Program-made: the position numbers and the translations under genes | NCBI RefSeq assembly: GCF_026340975.1 | Contig: NZ_JAPEOS010000001.1 | Coordinates: forward strand, 2,699,001 to 2,763,000 | Direction: 5' to 3' | DNA length: 64,000 nucleotides | From: Streptomyces sp. NBC_01214 | Lineage (GTDB): Bacteria; Actinomycetota; Actinomycetes; Streptomycetales; Streptomycetaceae | The notes under the pieces: generated by a model | Told to the model about the DNA's origin: nothing | Seen by the model: only the letters and a program-made list of their open reading frames with translations | Database searches by the model: none | In this document: positions 8,898 to 19,605 of the stretch, in pieces | How positions within the stretch are numbered: the first letter of the stretch is position 1 | How the letters are laid out: each line of letters opens with the position of its first letter

Positions 8898-8911
8898 TAA
8901 GCGCTTGCTCA
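8898..8911. promoter_or_regulatory. second TetR-type operator, copy 1 (in front of tetR at 8959)
   Basis: TAAGCGCTTGCTCA, an AGC-N4-GCT palindrome, sits upstream of the -10-like TAGGGT (8920-8925) of the TetR gene. The identical 14-mer recurs at 10170-10183 between the MaoC gene and soxR. Sites of this shape are typical of TetR regulators of fatty-acid catabolism. Confidence 0.7.
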
Positions 8912-8958
8912 CCCTCCGGTAGGGTGTTCACTTCCACACGGTGAAGGGTGAGTGAGCG

Positions 8959-9594
8959 ATGGGCAGCGCGGAGGATACGGTCGACGGCTACCGGCCGTGG
9001 TCCGAGGTCACCCCCGACGCCGCACGGCGGCTGCTCGTCGCGGCCGTCGACGCCTTCGCCGAGCGCGGGTACCACGCCACCACCACCCGTGACATCGCGG
9101 GCCGTGCCGGGATGAGTCCGGCCGCGCTCTACATCCACTACAAGACCAAGGAAGAGCTGCTCCACCGGATCAGCCGGATCGGCCACGACAAGGCGCTGGA
9201 GATCCTGACCATCGCCGCCGACGGCCCCGGCAGCGCCGCCGACCGGCTCGACGCCGCCGTACGGTCCTTCGTGCGTTGGCACGCGGCGCACCACACCACC
9301 GCGCGCGTGGTCCAGTACGAGCTCGACGCCCTCGCTCCCGAACACCGCTCCGAGATCGTGGAGCTGCGCCGGCAGAGCGACGCGGCCGTGCGCCGCATCA
9401 TCGCCGAAGGGGTGGCCGCGGGGGAGTTCGACGTCCCCGACGTGCCGGGCACCACGCTCGCCGTGCTGTCGCTGTGCATCGACGTGGCCCGCTGGTTCAA
9501 CGCGGTCGGACAGCGCACGCCCGACGAGGTCGGCGGGCTCTACGCCGACCTCGTGCTCCGCATGGTTGCCGCGCGGCCGGGCCCCGCGCAGTAG
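8959..9594 (+). CDS. TetR/AcrR family regulator (fatty-acid/acyl-CoA type)
   Basis: 211 residues. Helix-turn-helix: TTTRDIAGRAGMSPAALYIH with the following YKTKEELL. The remaining two-thirds is helical with DVARWFNAVGQRTPDEVG near the end, as in the TetR_C domains of acyl-CoA-responsive regulators. GAAGGGTGAG precedes ATG 8959. The AGC-N4-GCT palindrome 48 bases upstream of the start indicates autoregulation, and the same site in front of the MaoC gene at 9670-10131 makes that gene the likely target. It is convergent with that gene. Confidence 0.9.
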   Translation: MGSAEDTVDGYRPWSEVTPDAARRLLVAAVDAFAERGYHATTTRDIAGRAGMSPAALYIHYKTKEELLHRISRIGHDKALEILTIAADGPGSAADRLDAAVRSFVRWHAAHHTTARVVQYELDALAPEHRSEIVELRRQSDAAVRRIIAEGVAAGEFDVPDVPGTTLAVLSLCIDVARWFNAVGQRTPDEVGGLYADLVLRMVAARPGPAQ

Positions 9595-9669
9595 TACCGG
9601 AGGCCCCTGAGTGCCTGAGGTCCCTGCGTAGCGGAGGCCCCTGCGCGGCGGTCCGGCCGGGCTTCAGGA

Positions 9670-10131
9670 TCAGAAGTAGTAGCGCGACACCGACTCCGCC
9701 ACGCACACCGGCTTGTCGCCGCCCTCGCGCTCGACCGTGACGGTGGCCGTGACCTGTACGCCGCCGCCCGCCTCCGCGACCTCCGTGATCACGGCGACGG
9801 CGCGCAGCCGCGAACCGACCGGCACAGGCGCCGGGAAGCGGACCTTGTTCGTCCCGTAGTTGAGGCCCATCCGCATGCCTTCGACCCGCATGATCTGCGG
9901 TACCAGGCTGGGCAGCAGCGACAGCGTCAGATAGCCGTGCGCGATGGTGGAACCGAAGGGTCCGCCCGCTGCTCGCTCCGGGTCCACGTGGATCCACTGG
10001 TGATCGCCGGTGGCGTCCGCGAAGAGGTCGATCCGCTTCTGGTCCACCTCCAGCCACTCGCTGGGCCCGAGCGGTTCGCCGATCCCGGCGTGCAGCTCCT
10101 CGGCGGACGTGAAGACCCTCGGCTCGGCCAT
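9670..10131 (-). CDS. MaoC-like hot-dog dehydratase / enoyl-CoA hydratase
   Basis: 153 residues forming a single hot-dog fold. The hydratase-2 signature is visible as FADATGDHQWIHVDPERA, with the catalytic Asp and His spaced D-x4-H, followed by HGYLTLSLLP. Such proteins hydrate trans-2-enoyl-CoA to the (R)-3-hydroxy form. ATG 10131 (MAEPRVFTSA) is chosen because the frame upstream lies across the regulatory region and the soxR start. The operator 10170-10183 is 39 bases upstream, so control by the TetR at 8959 is likely. The exact acyl substrate is not clear. Confidence 0.88.
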   Translation of the reverse strand: MAEPRVFTSAEELHAGIGEPLGPSEWLEVDQKRIDLFADATGDHQWIHVDPERAAGGPFGSTIAHGYLTLSLLPSLVPQIMRVEGMRMGLNYGTNKVRFPAPVPVGSRLRAVAVITEVAEAGGGVQVTATVTVEREGGDKPVCVAESVSRYYF

Positions 10132-10169
10132 GCCCTGTTCCTGTCTCTCGCGGACGACTGACGGACGAA

Positions 10170-10183
10170 TAAGCGCTTGCTCA
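10170..10183. promoter_or_regulatory. second TetR-type operator, copy 2 (maoC / soxR intergenic)
   Basis: TAAGCGCTTGCTCA, identical to 8898-8911. It lies 39 bases before the MaoC gene start and 54 bases before soxR, so it could affect either divergent gene. Confidence 0.7.
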
Positions 10184-10236
10184 GCATGCTGGGGGCGTAT
10201 GCGTATGTCAACGGACCTCCGACTACGCTCGGCCGG

Positions 10237-10660
10237 GTGCCGCAGATTCCCGAGAAAATCCACGAGCTCACCGTCGGTCAGCTGTCCGCCCGTAGCGGCG
10301 CGGCCGTCTCGGCGCTCCACTTCTACGAGGCCAAGGGCCTGATCAGCAGCCGCCGCACCTCCGGAAACCAGCGCCGCTACACGCGTGACGCGCTGCGCCG
10401 GGTGGCCTTCGTGCGCGCCGCCCAGCGCGTGGGCATTCCGCTGGCCAGCATCCGTGATGCGCTGGCCCAGCTCCCCGAGGAGCGCACCCCCAACCGCCAG
10501 GACTGGGCCCGTCTTTCCGAGGCCTGGCGCGCCGAACTCGACGAACGCATCACCCGACTCGGCCGTCTGCGCGACCACCTGACGGACTGCATCGGCTGCG
10601 GCTGCCTGTCCATGGAGACCTGCGCGCTGTCCAACCCGGACGACGTCTTCGGCGAGCGGC

Positions 10661-10680
<20 letters not shown>
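10237..10680 (+). CDS. soxR: redox-sensing transcriptional activator SoxR
   Basis: 147-residue MerR-family regulator. The N-terminal helix-turn-helix and wing ([30 protein letters not shown]) are followed by a dimer helix and then the [2Fe-2S] motif [12 protein letters not shown], spacing C-x2-C-x-C-x5-C, which defines SoxR. In Streptomyces SoxR answers to redox-active pigments such as actinorhodin rather than to superoxide in general. GTG 10237 is chosen because it gives the known start (M)[12 protein letters not shown]; the frame is open further up, but that part crosses the operator. The last 20 bases overlap the end of the convergent BKACE-like gene. Confidence 0.95.
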
Positions 10681-11463
<783 letters not shown>

Positions 11464-11467
<4 letters not shown>

Positions 11468-12063
11468 GCCGCTCCCGCCGAGGGGATGCCCAGCAGCGCC
11501 GGGGTGTCCACCAGGGCCGGTCTGGGCACCACGATCCCGCAGCCCGCGCACACCGGCCCGTCCCAGGCCAGCGCCCCCGCCCAGGGGCCGACCGGAGCCA
11601 CCTCCGGCCAGTGCAGTTCGGTGTCCCCGCACACCGGACACGCCGTGCCCGGTGCCGACTCCAGTGCCCGCACCAGCCTGCGCAGCACCTCGCCCAGCGC
11701 CCCCTCCGGCCGGACCCCCGGGTCCGCGCACCGCACCACCGCGTCCCCGCTCCCGCCCCACGCCCACTCCGGGCGGCGCAGTCCATGGTGCTTCTCGCGC
11801 CGGCGGCGTTCCGCGAACTGGCGCTCGTACTCCAGCCAGACCGCCCGTGCGTCCTCCAGCTCCTCCAGGGCGGCGACCAGCCGCAACGGATCGGCCCCCC
11901 GGTCCTCCGGGGCGATCCCGTGCCGGTCGCACAAGTGCCACCACGTGGCCCGGTGCCCGTACGGCGCGAACCGCTCCAGGCAGCGGCGCAGCGAGTGGCG
12001 CCGCAGGGCCCGGTCGTTGCGCGCGTCGCGCACTTGGTAGGCCAGACTCCGGAATCCCGCCAT
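11464..12063 (-). CDS. hypothetical protein with C-terminal zinc ribbon
   Basis: 199 residues, no named family recognised. The N-terminal two-thirds is helical and very basic with many Arg (MAGFRSLAYQVRDARNDRAL; RQFAERRRREKHHGLRRPEW). The C-terminal part has two Cys pairs, CPVCGDTEL and VCAGCGIVV, about 30 residues apart, which looks like a zinc ribbon. GGAGGTG precedes ATG 12063. Its stop codon overlaps the GTG of the BKACE-like gene, and it lies 95 bp after the hydrolase gene, so the three probably form one transcript. A nucleic-acid-binding role is possible but is only inference from the basic and zinc-ribbon character. Confidence 0.75.
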
Positions 12064-12158
12064 CACACCATCACCTCCACCGATGTGCCCAACATGCCCG
12101 GCCGGAGGCGGGCGCATGCGGGGGCGGACGAGGCGTGCGGGTGGCACATGGCCAGAAC

Positions 12159-13484
12159 TCAGCGCCCCATGCGCCCCGCTGTCACCACCACCCGGGCCAG
12201 TTCCTCGTGGCAGATGTCGCTGTGCGCCCCCGACGGGGCGCCGCCGCGCCGCACCACGGAGCCCGTGTCCACACTGACGCAACCGGACGCGGGCAGCCCC
12301 TCGCGCAGCACGGTGTCCAAGCTCAGCCGGGGCGCACCCGGGACCGCCTGGACCCCGTCGTGCCCGATGGCGCCCCACCGCTCGTCGAAACCTAGAAGTC
12401 CGGCCGAATCGCCTGCCATCCGGGAGGCCAGCGGGTAGAAGACCCTGAGGGCCGAGTCGTGCGCGGAATGGCAGGCGACCACCGGTCCGTCGACCCGGCG
12501 CTGGAGCCCGCGCAGGGCGCCGCCGTCGCCCTTGTCGTGCGGCAGCCGGTCGGCGAACGCGTAGTGGGAGAAGGCCCCCTGGAGCAGGGTCACGGATTTC
12601 ACGTACCGGGCCCGGTCCGGCACCGCGCGCAGGGAGAAGGACACCACGCGTGCGCCGAAGCTGTGTCCGATCAGATGGAACCGCAGGGCGGGACGGGCGG
12701 CCGCCAGCTGGGCCAGCACGGGGCCGAGGCCACGTTCGCCGACCACGCCCGCCCGCTTCTTCATCTTGTAGTACGTCGCCTGTCGCAGCAGTTCCTTGGC
12801 GCCGCCCCACAGGCCGCGCAGCCCGCCGCCGACCGTGAGCCCCGGACCGTCGGGGCCCGCCGGATCGGCCGCGCCCGGCGCGCCCGCCCTGACCAGGGCG
12901 ACGGAAAGGGCCCGGCACACCTCCAGCACATCGTCCGTGAAGATCGCAGGTACCGCCGGCGCGACCGCCGCGGGCACCGCGTCCACCCCCGCCAACTCGC
13001 GCACCAGGGCCCCGAACTCGATGAAGGCGGACGCCGAATCCGGCTGCTCCTCCAGCAGTTCCGCCACCCTGTCCAGCTCCGCCCGTCGCTCCGGCCAGAA
13101 CTCCCCGAGCGCCCGGCGGGTGAGCGGGTCCAGCGCGCTGGCGGAGCCCGGTTCCGCGAGGACGCCCGGCGGGTCGAAGTCCGGTATCGGCTCGTCGGAG
13201 AACCGCATCGCGGGCCATACGACACCCACGTACCCCAGGCGCACCCCCGACCCCACCAGTTCCTGGAAGGGAGCGAAGAACCGGTCGTAGAGGCGCGTCG
13301 CCGTGGACCGGTCGCTGTTCCAGCCGTGCGCGAAGACCAGCAGGTCGGTCGCCTCCATCCGGGACACCGCACCCTGCGTGACCCGATCCACGTCCCCTTC
13401 GGAGTCGAAGGTCAGCTCCGCGTACGGCCGGACCCCGACCCCGACCCCGACCCCGATCCCGAACCCGCCACCGACGTCCGTCAT
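12159..13484 (-). CDS. alpha/beta-hydrolase fold protein, serine-hydrolase type
   Basis: 441 residues. The nucleophile elbow GHSFGAR is preceded by a strand (RFHLI), and an N-terminal HGWNSD oxyanion-type motif follows LLVFA, as in lipase-like alpha/beta hydrolases. Ser in GHSFG is the likely nucleophile; His may come from CHSAHD. No signal peptide is seen, so the protein looks cytoplasmic. ATG 13484 has AAGGGGGA just upstream. The first 25 residues are a Gly/Val/Ile run encoded by a hexanucleotide repeat at 13431-13466. The substrate is unknown; ester or peptide bonds are both possible. Confidence 0.75.
   Translation of the reverse strand: MTDVGGGFGIGVGVGVGVRPYAELTFDSEGDVDRVTQGAVSRMEATDLLVFAHGWNSDRSTATRLYDRFFAPFQELVGSGVRLGYVGVVWPAMRFSDEPIPDFDPPGVLAEPGSASALDPLTRRALGEFWPERRAELDRVAELLEEQPDSASAFIEFGALVRELAGVDAVPAAVAPAVPAIFTDDVLEVCRALSVALVRAGAPGAADPAGPDGPGLTVGGGLRGLWGGAKELLRQATYYKMKKRAGVVGERGLGPVLAQLAAARPALRFHLIGHSFGARVVSFSLRAVPDRARYVKSVTLLQGAFSHYAFADRLPHDKGDGGALRGLQRRVDGPVVACHSAHDSALRVFYPLASRMAGDSAGLLGFDERWGAIGHDGVQAVPGAPRLSLDTVLREGLPASGCVSVDTGSVVRRGGAPSGAHSDICHEELARVVVTAGRMGR
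13431..13466. repeat. hexanucleotide microsatellite (GACCCC)n
   Basis: Four exact GACCCC units followed by GATCCC and GAACCC, inside the 5' end of the hydrolase gene. The coding strand gives alternating Gly-Val/Ile residues. It is a second, different hexamer within 2.1 kb of the first and is likewise at a gene start. Confidence 0.9.
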
Positions 13485-13567
13485 GACGTCCCCCTTCACG
13501 CCGTGCCTCCGGTGCAGCCAGCATCCTGCTGCGGCGCCCGCCCGGCCAGCCCCCCGACGCGCTCGGA

Positions 13568-14887
13568 TCACGGATACAGCAGGTACTCCTCGCGCACCGC
13601 CGCGAAGCGCGCCAGCCCCGCCGCCCAGTCACCCGCCACCTCGTCCAGGTCCGCCCCGGCGTCCACCAGCGTCCGCACCCGGTCCGAGCCCGTGAGCCGG
13701 TCGATCCAGTGGTCCGCGCGCCAGCCGAAGCCGCTCCACACCCGCCGCGCCGTGACCAGCAGGCCGATCCCGGCCCGCACCGGGTCGAAGGCCGCCCGGT
13801 CGTGCACGATCAGCCGGACCCCGCCGCACACCTTCCCCACGTGCTTGGAGAAGGTCGGCGTGAAGTACGCCTCCCGGAACCACACCCCCGGCAGCCCCAG
13901 CGCGTTCGCCGCCTCCGCCCACCGCCGGTCGATCCCCTCCGCACCGACCACCTCGAAGGGCGTGGTCGTCCCGCGCCCCTCGGAGAGGTTCGTCCCCTCG
14001 AACAGGCAGGTGCCGGCGTACGCGAGGGCCGTGTCCGGCGTCGGCACGTTCGGGCTCGGCGGGACCCAGGGCAGCCCGGTCTCCCCGAAGAACGACTCCC
14101 GCCGCCATCCGGACATCGCCACCGTCCGCAGCCCGACCGGGCGGTCCGTCAGGAACTCGCCGTTGAAGAGCCGGGCCAGTTCGGCCACCGTCATCCCGTG
14201 TGCGAGGGCGATCGGCTCGCGGCCGACGAAGCTCGCGTACGGCCGCTCCAGCACGGGGCCCGCGGCCCGCCTGCCGCCCACCGGATTGGGCCGGTCCAGC
14301 ACCACCACCGTCTTGCCGGCGAGGGCGGCCGCGCGCATGCAGTCGTAGAGGGTCCAGACGTAGGTGTAGAAGCGCGCCCCGACGTCCTGGATGTCGAAGA
14401 CGACCGTGTCGATCCCGGCCGCCGTGAACACGTCCGCGAGCTTCTGCCCGCTCTTGCCGTACGTGTCGTACACCGCGAGCCCGGTCGCCGGATCCCGGGA
14501 GGCCCCCTCCGAGCCGCCCGCCTGGGCCGTTCCGCGGAAGCCGTGCTCGGGGCCGAACACCGCCACCAGGTCGACCCGCTCGTCCGCGTGCAGTACGTCG
14601 ACCAGGTGCCGGGCGTCGGCGGTGATCCCGGTGGGGTTGGTGACCACCCCGACCTTCTGTCCGGCCAGTGCGGCGTACCCGTCCGCGGCGAGCCGCTCGA
14701 AGCCGGTACGCACCCGTCCGGCCGCCGCCGCGGCCCCGGTCGCCCCGCCCGCCCCACCCGCGGAGGCCCGGGAGGTTTCGCCGGCCCGGCCGGCCCCGGC
14801 GGACCCGGGTGGTCCGGCCGCCCCCAGGGCGCCCGCCGATCCGATGGCCCCCGCCAGTCCCAGCACCCCGCGTCGCGACACCGTCAT
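13568..14887 (-). CDS. DUF1343 protein, NamZ-type exo-beta-N-acetylmuramidase
   Basis: 439 residues. It begins MTVSRRGVLGLAGAIGSAGA, a twin-arginine-like or Sec export signal, followed by an Ala/Gly-rich linker to about residue 58. The rest is the DUF1343 domain: GQKVGVVTNPTGI, VFGPEHGFRGTAQAG, VFDIQDVGARFYTYVWTL, DRPNPVGG and EGTNLSEGRGTT. Members characterised in Bacillus remove terminal MurNAc from peptidoglycan fragments (NamZ), so a role in cell-wall recycling outside the membrane is likely. Start ATG 14887 is divergent from the SDR gene at 14983. It probably heads the minus-strand group NamZ - hydrolase - zinc ribbon - BKACE. Confidence 0.85.
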   Translation of the reverse strand: MTVSRRGVLGLAGAIGSAGALGAAGPPGSAGAGRAGETSRASAGGAGGATGAAAAAGRVRTGFERLAADGYAALAGQKVGVVTNPTGITADARHLVDVLHADERVDLVAVFGPEHGFRGTAQAGGSEGASRDPATGLAVYDTYGKSGQKLADVFTAAGIDTVVFDIQDVGARFYTYVWTLYDCMRAAALAGKTVVVLDRPNPVGGRRAAGPVLERPYASFVGREPIALAHGMTVAELARLFNGEFLTDRPVGLRTVAMSGWRRESFFGETGLPWVPPSPNVPTPDTALAYAGTCLFEGTNLSEGRGTTTPFEVVGAEGIDRRWAEAANALGLPGVWFREAYFTPTFSKHVGKVCGGVRLIVHDRAAFDPVRAGIGLLVTARRVWSGFGWRADHWIDRLTGSDRVRTLVDAGADLDEVAGDWAAGLARFAAVREEYLLYP

Positions 14888-14923
14888 CCGGCAACGCTAG
14901 GGGTCGCGCCCCTTTCCTCTCGA

Positions 14924-14943
14924 CATACCGACCGGTTAGTCTG
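14924..14943. promoter_or_regulatory. third TetR-type operator, copy 1 (in front of the SDR operon)
   Basis: CATACCGACCGGTTAGTCTG overlaps a -10-like TAGTCT (14937-14942). The bases CGACATACCGAC and the following GGT recur on the minus strand at 22181-22205. The TetR encoded at the end of this operon (17687-18292) is the likely binder. Confidence 0.65.
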
Positions 14944-14982
14944 CCCGCGATCCGGCATCCGGCCGCACGAGAGGTGGACCCC

Positions 14983-15747
14983 GTGAGCGCGTACCAGGAC
15001 CAGCGAGTCGTCGTCACCGGCGCGGGCGGCGGCATCGGCGCCGCCCTCGCGCACCGCTTCGCGGCCGAGGGCGCCACGGTGGTGGTCAACGACCTCGACC
15101 CGGCCAAGGCCGCCGCGGTCGCGGCCGCGATCGGCGCCCGGGCGATCCCGGTGCCGGGCGACGCCTCGGCGATCGTGGCCGAGGCCCGCGAGGCCCTCGG
15201 CGGCACGGTCGACGTCTACTGCGCCAATGCCGGGCTCGCCTCGGGCGGCGACGCCTTCGCCGACGAGGCCGTCTGGGAAGCGGCCTGGGACACCAACGTC
15301 ATGGCCCACGTCCGCGCCGCCAGAGCGCTGCTGCCGGACTGGCTGGAGCGGGAGAACGGCCGCTTCGTGTCCACCGTTTCGGCCGCCGGGCTCCTGACCA
15401 TGATCGGAGCGGCACCGTACAGTGTCACCAAGCACGGTGCGCTCGCCTTCGCCGAATGGCTCTCGCTGACCTACCGCCACCGCGGGGTCCAGGTCCACGC
15501 CATCTGCCCGCAAGGGGTGCGCACCGACATGCTGACCGCCGCGGGCTCGGCGGGCGAACTCGTGCTCGCGCCGACCGCGATCGAGCCGGAAGCGGTCGCG
15601 GACGCACTGTTCGACGGCATGGAGAAGGGCCGGTTCTTGATCCTCCCGCACCCCGAGGTCGCCGATTTCTACGCCGCCCGCGCCACCGAGCCGGACCGCT
15701 GGCTGAGCGGCATGAACCACCTCCAGCAGAAATGGGAGACCCGGTGA
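14983..15747 (+). CDS. short-chain dehydrogenase/reductase
   Basis: 254 residues of the classical SDR type. Cofactor motif TGAGGGIG at residues 12-19, NAG at 82-84, catalytic Ser133, Tyr146 and Lys150 (YSVTK). Asp37/Asp39 after the second strand favour NAD(H) over NADP(H). GAGAGGTGG precedes GTG 14983. Its stop overlaps the GTG start of the acyl-CoA ligase (GTGA), so the two are translationally coupled, and a 3-hydroxyacyl- or alcohol-type substrate linked to CoA metabolism is likely. Upstream lies the operator 14924-14943. Confidence 0.92.
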   Translation: MSAYQDQRVVVTGAGGGIGAALAHRFAAEGATVVVNDLDPAKAAAVAAAIGARAIPVPGDASAIVAEAREALGGTVDVYCANAGLASGGDAFADEAVWEAAWDTNVMAHVRAARALLPDWLERENGRFVSTVSAAGLLTMIGAAPYSVTKHGALAFAEWLSLTYRHRGVQVHAICPQGVRTDMLTAAGSAGELVLAPTAIEPEAVADALFDGMEKGRFLILPHPEVADFYAARATEPDRWLSGMNHLQQKWETR

Positions 15748-17618
15748 CCTGTTCCCGGTCCACCTCCGGCGCTGCCCGGTCCGCCTCTGGCTCCTCCGAC
15801 TCCTCCACCCCCACCGACGCCTCCCGGTACGCCGCCAAGCCGTGGCTCGGGCTGCTCGCCGCGGTCCAGCGGGCGCCCGTCGCGCCGCCGCCCACCGTGC
15901 TGCACGCCTTCCGCGAGGCCGTCGCCCGGGCTCCCGAACGCACCGCCCTGGCCTACTTCGACGGCCGGATCGGGTACGCCGAGGCGGACGAGCTCTCCGA
16001 CTCCGTCGCCGGCCACCTCGCGGCGCGCGGCATCCGCCGCGGGGACCGGGTCGCCGTCATGCTGCAGAACACCCCGCACTTCGTGCTCGCCGTCCTCGCG
16101 GCATGGAAGGCGGGGGCCGTCGTCGTCCCGCTCAACCCCATGTACAAGTCCGGCGAGGTCGGGCACGTCCTCCGCGACTCCGGGGCCGCCGCCCTGGTCT
16201 GCGACGGCGGCGCGTGGACGGCGTACCTGCGCGGGGTGGTGCGGGACAGCGCCGTGCGGACCGTGCTGACCGCGTCGGACCTGGACTTCCAGACGCGCGA
16301 CGACCCGCGCGTCTTCGGCCCCGCGCCGGACCGGGCCGCCGCCCCCGCCCGGCCGTTCGTGCCCGCCCAGGCGGACGCGCTCGACGCGGGGCTCGGCGCG
16401 GGGCTCGACGCGGGGTACGACCGGGAGCACCCGGCCGACCCGGACACCGCCGACCTCGCCGCGGCCGCCCCCGCCGCCCCCGCCGTCGGCCCCAGCACCG
16501 CGGACCTCTTCACCGTGGCCCGCGGCAGGCGGCCCGCGCCGGACGACCCGCACCTCACCGCCGCCGACACCGCCCTCATCAGCTACACCTCCGGCACCAG
16601 CGGCACCCCCAAGGGCGCGATGAACCCGCACGGCGCGCTGACCTACAACGCCGTCCGGCAGGTGACCTCCCACCCCCTCCCCGAGGGCGCCACCTACTTC
16701 GCCCTCGCGCCCCTCTTCCACATCACCGGCATGGTCTGCGAGCTCGCCGCCTGCCTCGCCAACGCCGGCACCCTGGTCCTCGCCCACCGCTTCGACGCCG
16801 GCGCCGTCCTCGACGCCTTCCTCGAGCACCGCCCGGCCTACACCGTCGGCCCGGCCACCGCCTTCATGGCCCTCGCCGCCCACCCCGAAGTCACCCCGGA
16901 CCACTTCGCCTCGTTCCAGGTGATCTCCTCCGGCGGCGCCCCGCTCCCGCCCGCGCTCGTCGAGCGCCTGCGCACCGCCTTCGGCTTCTACCTCCGCAAC
17001 GGCTACGGCCTCACCGAGTGCACGGCCCCGTGCGCCAGCGTGCCCGTGCACCGCGAAGCCCCCGTCGACCCCGCCTCCGGCACCCTCTCCGTCGGCCTGC
17101 CCGGCGCCGACACCGTGGTCCGCATCCTCGACGAGCAGGGCGCCGAGGTCCCCTTCGGCGTGACCGGTGAGATCGCCGTCCGCGGCCCACAGGTGGTGCC
17201 CGGCTACTGGGGCCTGCCCGCGGAGTCCGCCGAGGCCTTCCCGGACGGCGAACTGCGCACCGGCGACGTCGGATTCATGGACCCCGACGGCTGGCTCTAC
17301 GTCGTCGACCGCAAGAAGGACATGATCAACGCCTCCGGCTTCAAGGTCTGGCCGCGGGAGGTCGAGGACGTGCTCTACACCCACCCCGCCGTCCGCGAGG
17401 CCGCCGTGGTCGGCGTCCCCGACGCGTACCGCGGGGAGAGCGTGAAGGCGTACGTGAGCCTGCGTCCCGGCACCTCGGTGGAGCCGGCGGAGCTCGCCGC
17501 CTACTGCGCCGAGCGCATCGCCGCGTACAAATACCCGCGCCAGGTCGAGATCCTGCCTGTCCTTCCGAAGACGACCAGTGGCAAGATCCTGCGACGGGAA
17601 CTGCGCGATCGCGGCTGA
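15744..17618 (+). CDS. AMP-dependent acyl-CoA synthetase/ligase
   Basis: 624 residues of the ANL superfamily, activating a carboxylic acid to acyl-AMP and then acyl-CoA. Motifs: P-loop YTSGTSGTPKG at 281-291, NGYGLTECTAP, ELRTGDVGF, the hinge DRKKDMINASGFKVWP and the catalytic Lys in PKTTSGKILRREL. GTG 15744 overlaps the SDR stop, with GGGAG five bases upstream. Between the N-terminal domain and the P-loop there is an unusual insertion of about 60 residues rich in Ala, Asp and Gly (about 16370-16560) that other FadD-type ligases lack. Substrate chain is not evident; the operon suggests fatty or branched acyl groups. Confidence 0.92.
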   Translation: MTCSRSTSGAARSASGSSDSSTPTDASRYAAKPWLGLLAAVQRAPVAPPPTVLHAFREAVARAPERTALAYFDGRIGYAEADELSDSVAGHLAARGIRRGDRVAVMLQNTPHFVLAVLAAWKAGAVVVPLNPMYKSGEVGHVLRDSGAAALVCDGGAWTAYLRGVVRDSAVRTVLTASDLDFQTRDDPRVFGPAPDRAAAPARPFVPAQADALDAGLGAGLDAGYDREHPADPDTADLAAAAPAAPAVGPSTADLFTVARGRRPAPDDPHLTAADTALISYTSGTSGTPKGAMNPHGALTYNAVRQVTSHPLPEGATYFALAPLFHITGMVCELAACLANAGTLVLAHRFDAGAVLDAFLEHRPAYTVGPATAFMALAAHPEVTPDHFASFQVISSGGAPLPPALVERLRTAFGFYLRNGYGLTECTAPCASVPVHREAPVDPASGTLSVGLPGADTVVRILDEQGAEVPFGVTGEIAVRGPQVVPGYWGLPAESAEAFPDGELRTGDVGFMDPDGWLYVVDRKKDMINASGFKVWPREVEDVLYTHPAVREAAVVGVPDAYRGESVKAYVSLRPGTSVEPAELAAYCAERIAAYKYPRQVEILPVLPKTTSGKILRRELRDRG

Positions 17619-17686
17619 AAACAGTCGGACGGTCGTACAGCTGGTCGCGGTGACCAGGCAGGAACGAGGAAGGGAAGGCCAGCGCC

Positions 17687-18292
17687 ATGGCGGCACGGAC
17701 CACGGAACCCGCAGGCACGCACGAGGCCCCGGTACCGCAGCGGCTGCTGGCCGTCGCCACCCGGCTGTTCGCCGAGCGCGGCTACGACCGCACTTCGGTC
17801 CAGGAGATCGTCGAGGCGGCCGGAGTGACCAAGGGTGCGCTCTACCACTACTTCGGGTCCAAGGACGACCTGCTGCACGAGGTGTACGCGCGGATGCTGC
17901 GGCTCCAGCAGCAGCGCCTCGACGCGGTGGCCGATTCCGACGCGCCCGTCGAGGAGCGGCTGCGCACGGCGGCCGCCGACGTGGTCGTCACGACCATCGA
18001 GAACCTCGACGACGCGATGATCTTCTTCCGGTCGATGCACCAGCTCAGCCCGGAGAAGTCCAAGCAGGTGCGGGCGGAGCGCCGGCGCTACCACGAGCGC
18101 TTCCGGGCCCTGGTCGAGGAGGGGCAGCGTACGGGCGTGTTCTCCAGCGCCACCCCCGCCGACCTGGTGGTGGACTACCACTTCGGGTCCGTCCACCACC
18201 TGTCCACCTGGTACCGGGCGGACGGCCCGCTCACGCTGCAGCAGGTCGCCGATCACCTCGCCGACCTGCTGCTGCGCGCGCTGCGTCCGTAG
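17687..18292 (+). CDS. TetR/AcrR family regulator (acyl-CoA operon)
   Basis: 201 residues. Helix-turn-helix TSVQEIVEAAGVTKGALYHY followed by FGSKDDLL; the C-terminal domain contains AMIFFRSMHQLSPEKSKQV, close to regulators of acyl-CoA dehydrogenase clusters. ATG 17687 follows a purine-rich AGGAAGGGAAGG. It is third in the SDR - ligase - TetR group, 68 bp after the ligase; that gap holds a 6-bp inverted repeat CTGGTC/GACCAG (17641-17657), so it may also have its own promoter. I infer that it binds the CATACCGACYGGT sites at 14924 and 22181, controlling this operon and the phosphotransferase - acyl-CoA dehydrogenase pair. Confidence 0.9.
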   Translation: MAARTTEPAGTHEAPVPQRLLAVATRLFAERGYDRTSVQEIVEAAGVTKGALYHYFGSKDDLLHEVYARMLRLQQQRLDAVADSDAPVEERLRTAAADVVVTTIENLDDAMIFFRSMHQLSPEKSKQVRAERRRYHERFRALVEEGQRTGVFSSATPADLVVDYHFGSVHHLSTWYRADGPLTLQQVADHLADLLLRALRP

Positions 18293-18325
18293 CCCGTAGC
18301 CCGAAGCCGAGGGCCCCGAGTCCGA

Positions 18326-18390
18326 AGCCGAGGGCCCGTAGCCCCTCCGGCGCCCGACGGGCACGGGCCGGGGACTACGGGCCGTCGGCT
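18326..18390. terminator. bidirectional terminator between tetR and subtilase
   Basis: Long inverted repeat: arm 18326-18345 (AGCCGAGGGCCCGTAGCCCC) against 18370-18390, with two mismatches, between convergent genes. A direct repeat CCGAAGCCGAGGGCCC (18301 and 18322) lies at its left edge. Confidence 0.7.
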
Positions 18391-18402
18391 AGGGGCCGCT
18401 GA

Positions 18403-19602
<1,200 letters not shown>

Positions 19603-19605
19603 CTG

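Noticed and set aside
17621..17657. Further copy of the third TetR operator before the regulator at 17687
   Set aside because: Only GTCGGACGGTCG and a CTGGTC/GACCAG repeat are there; neither matches the CATACCGACYGGT core well enough.
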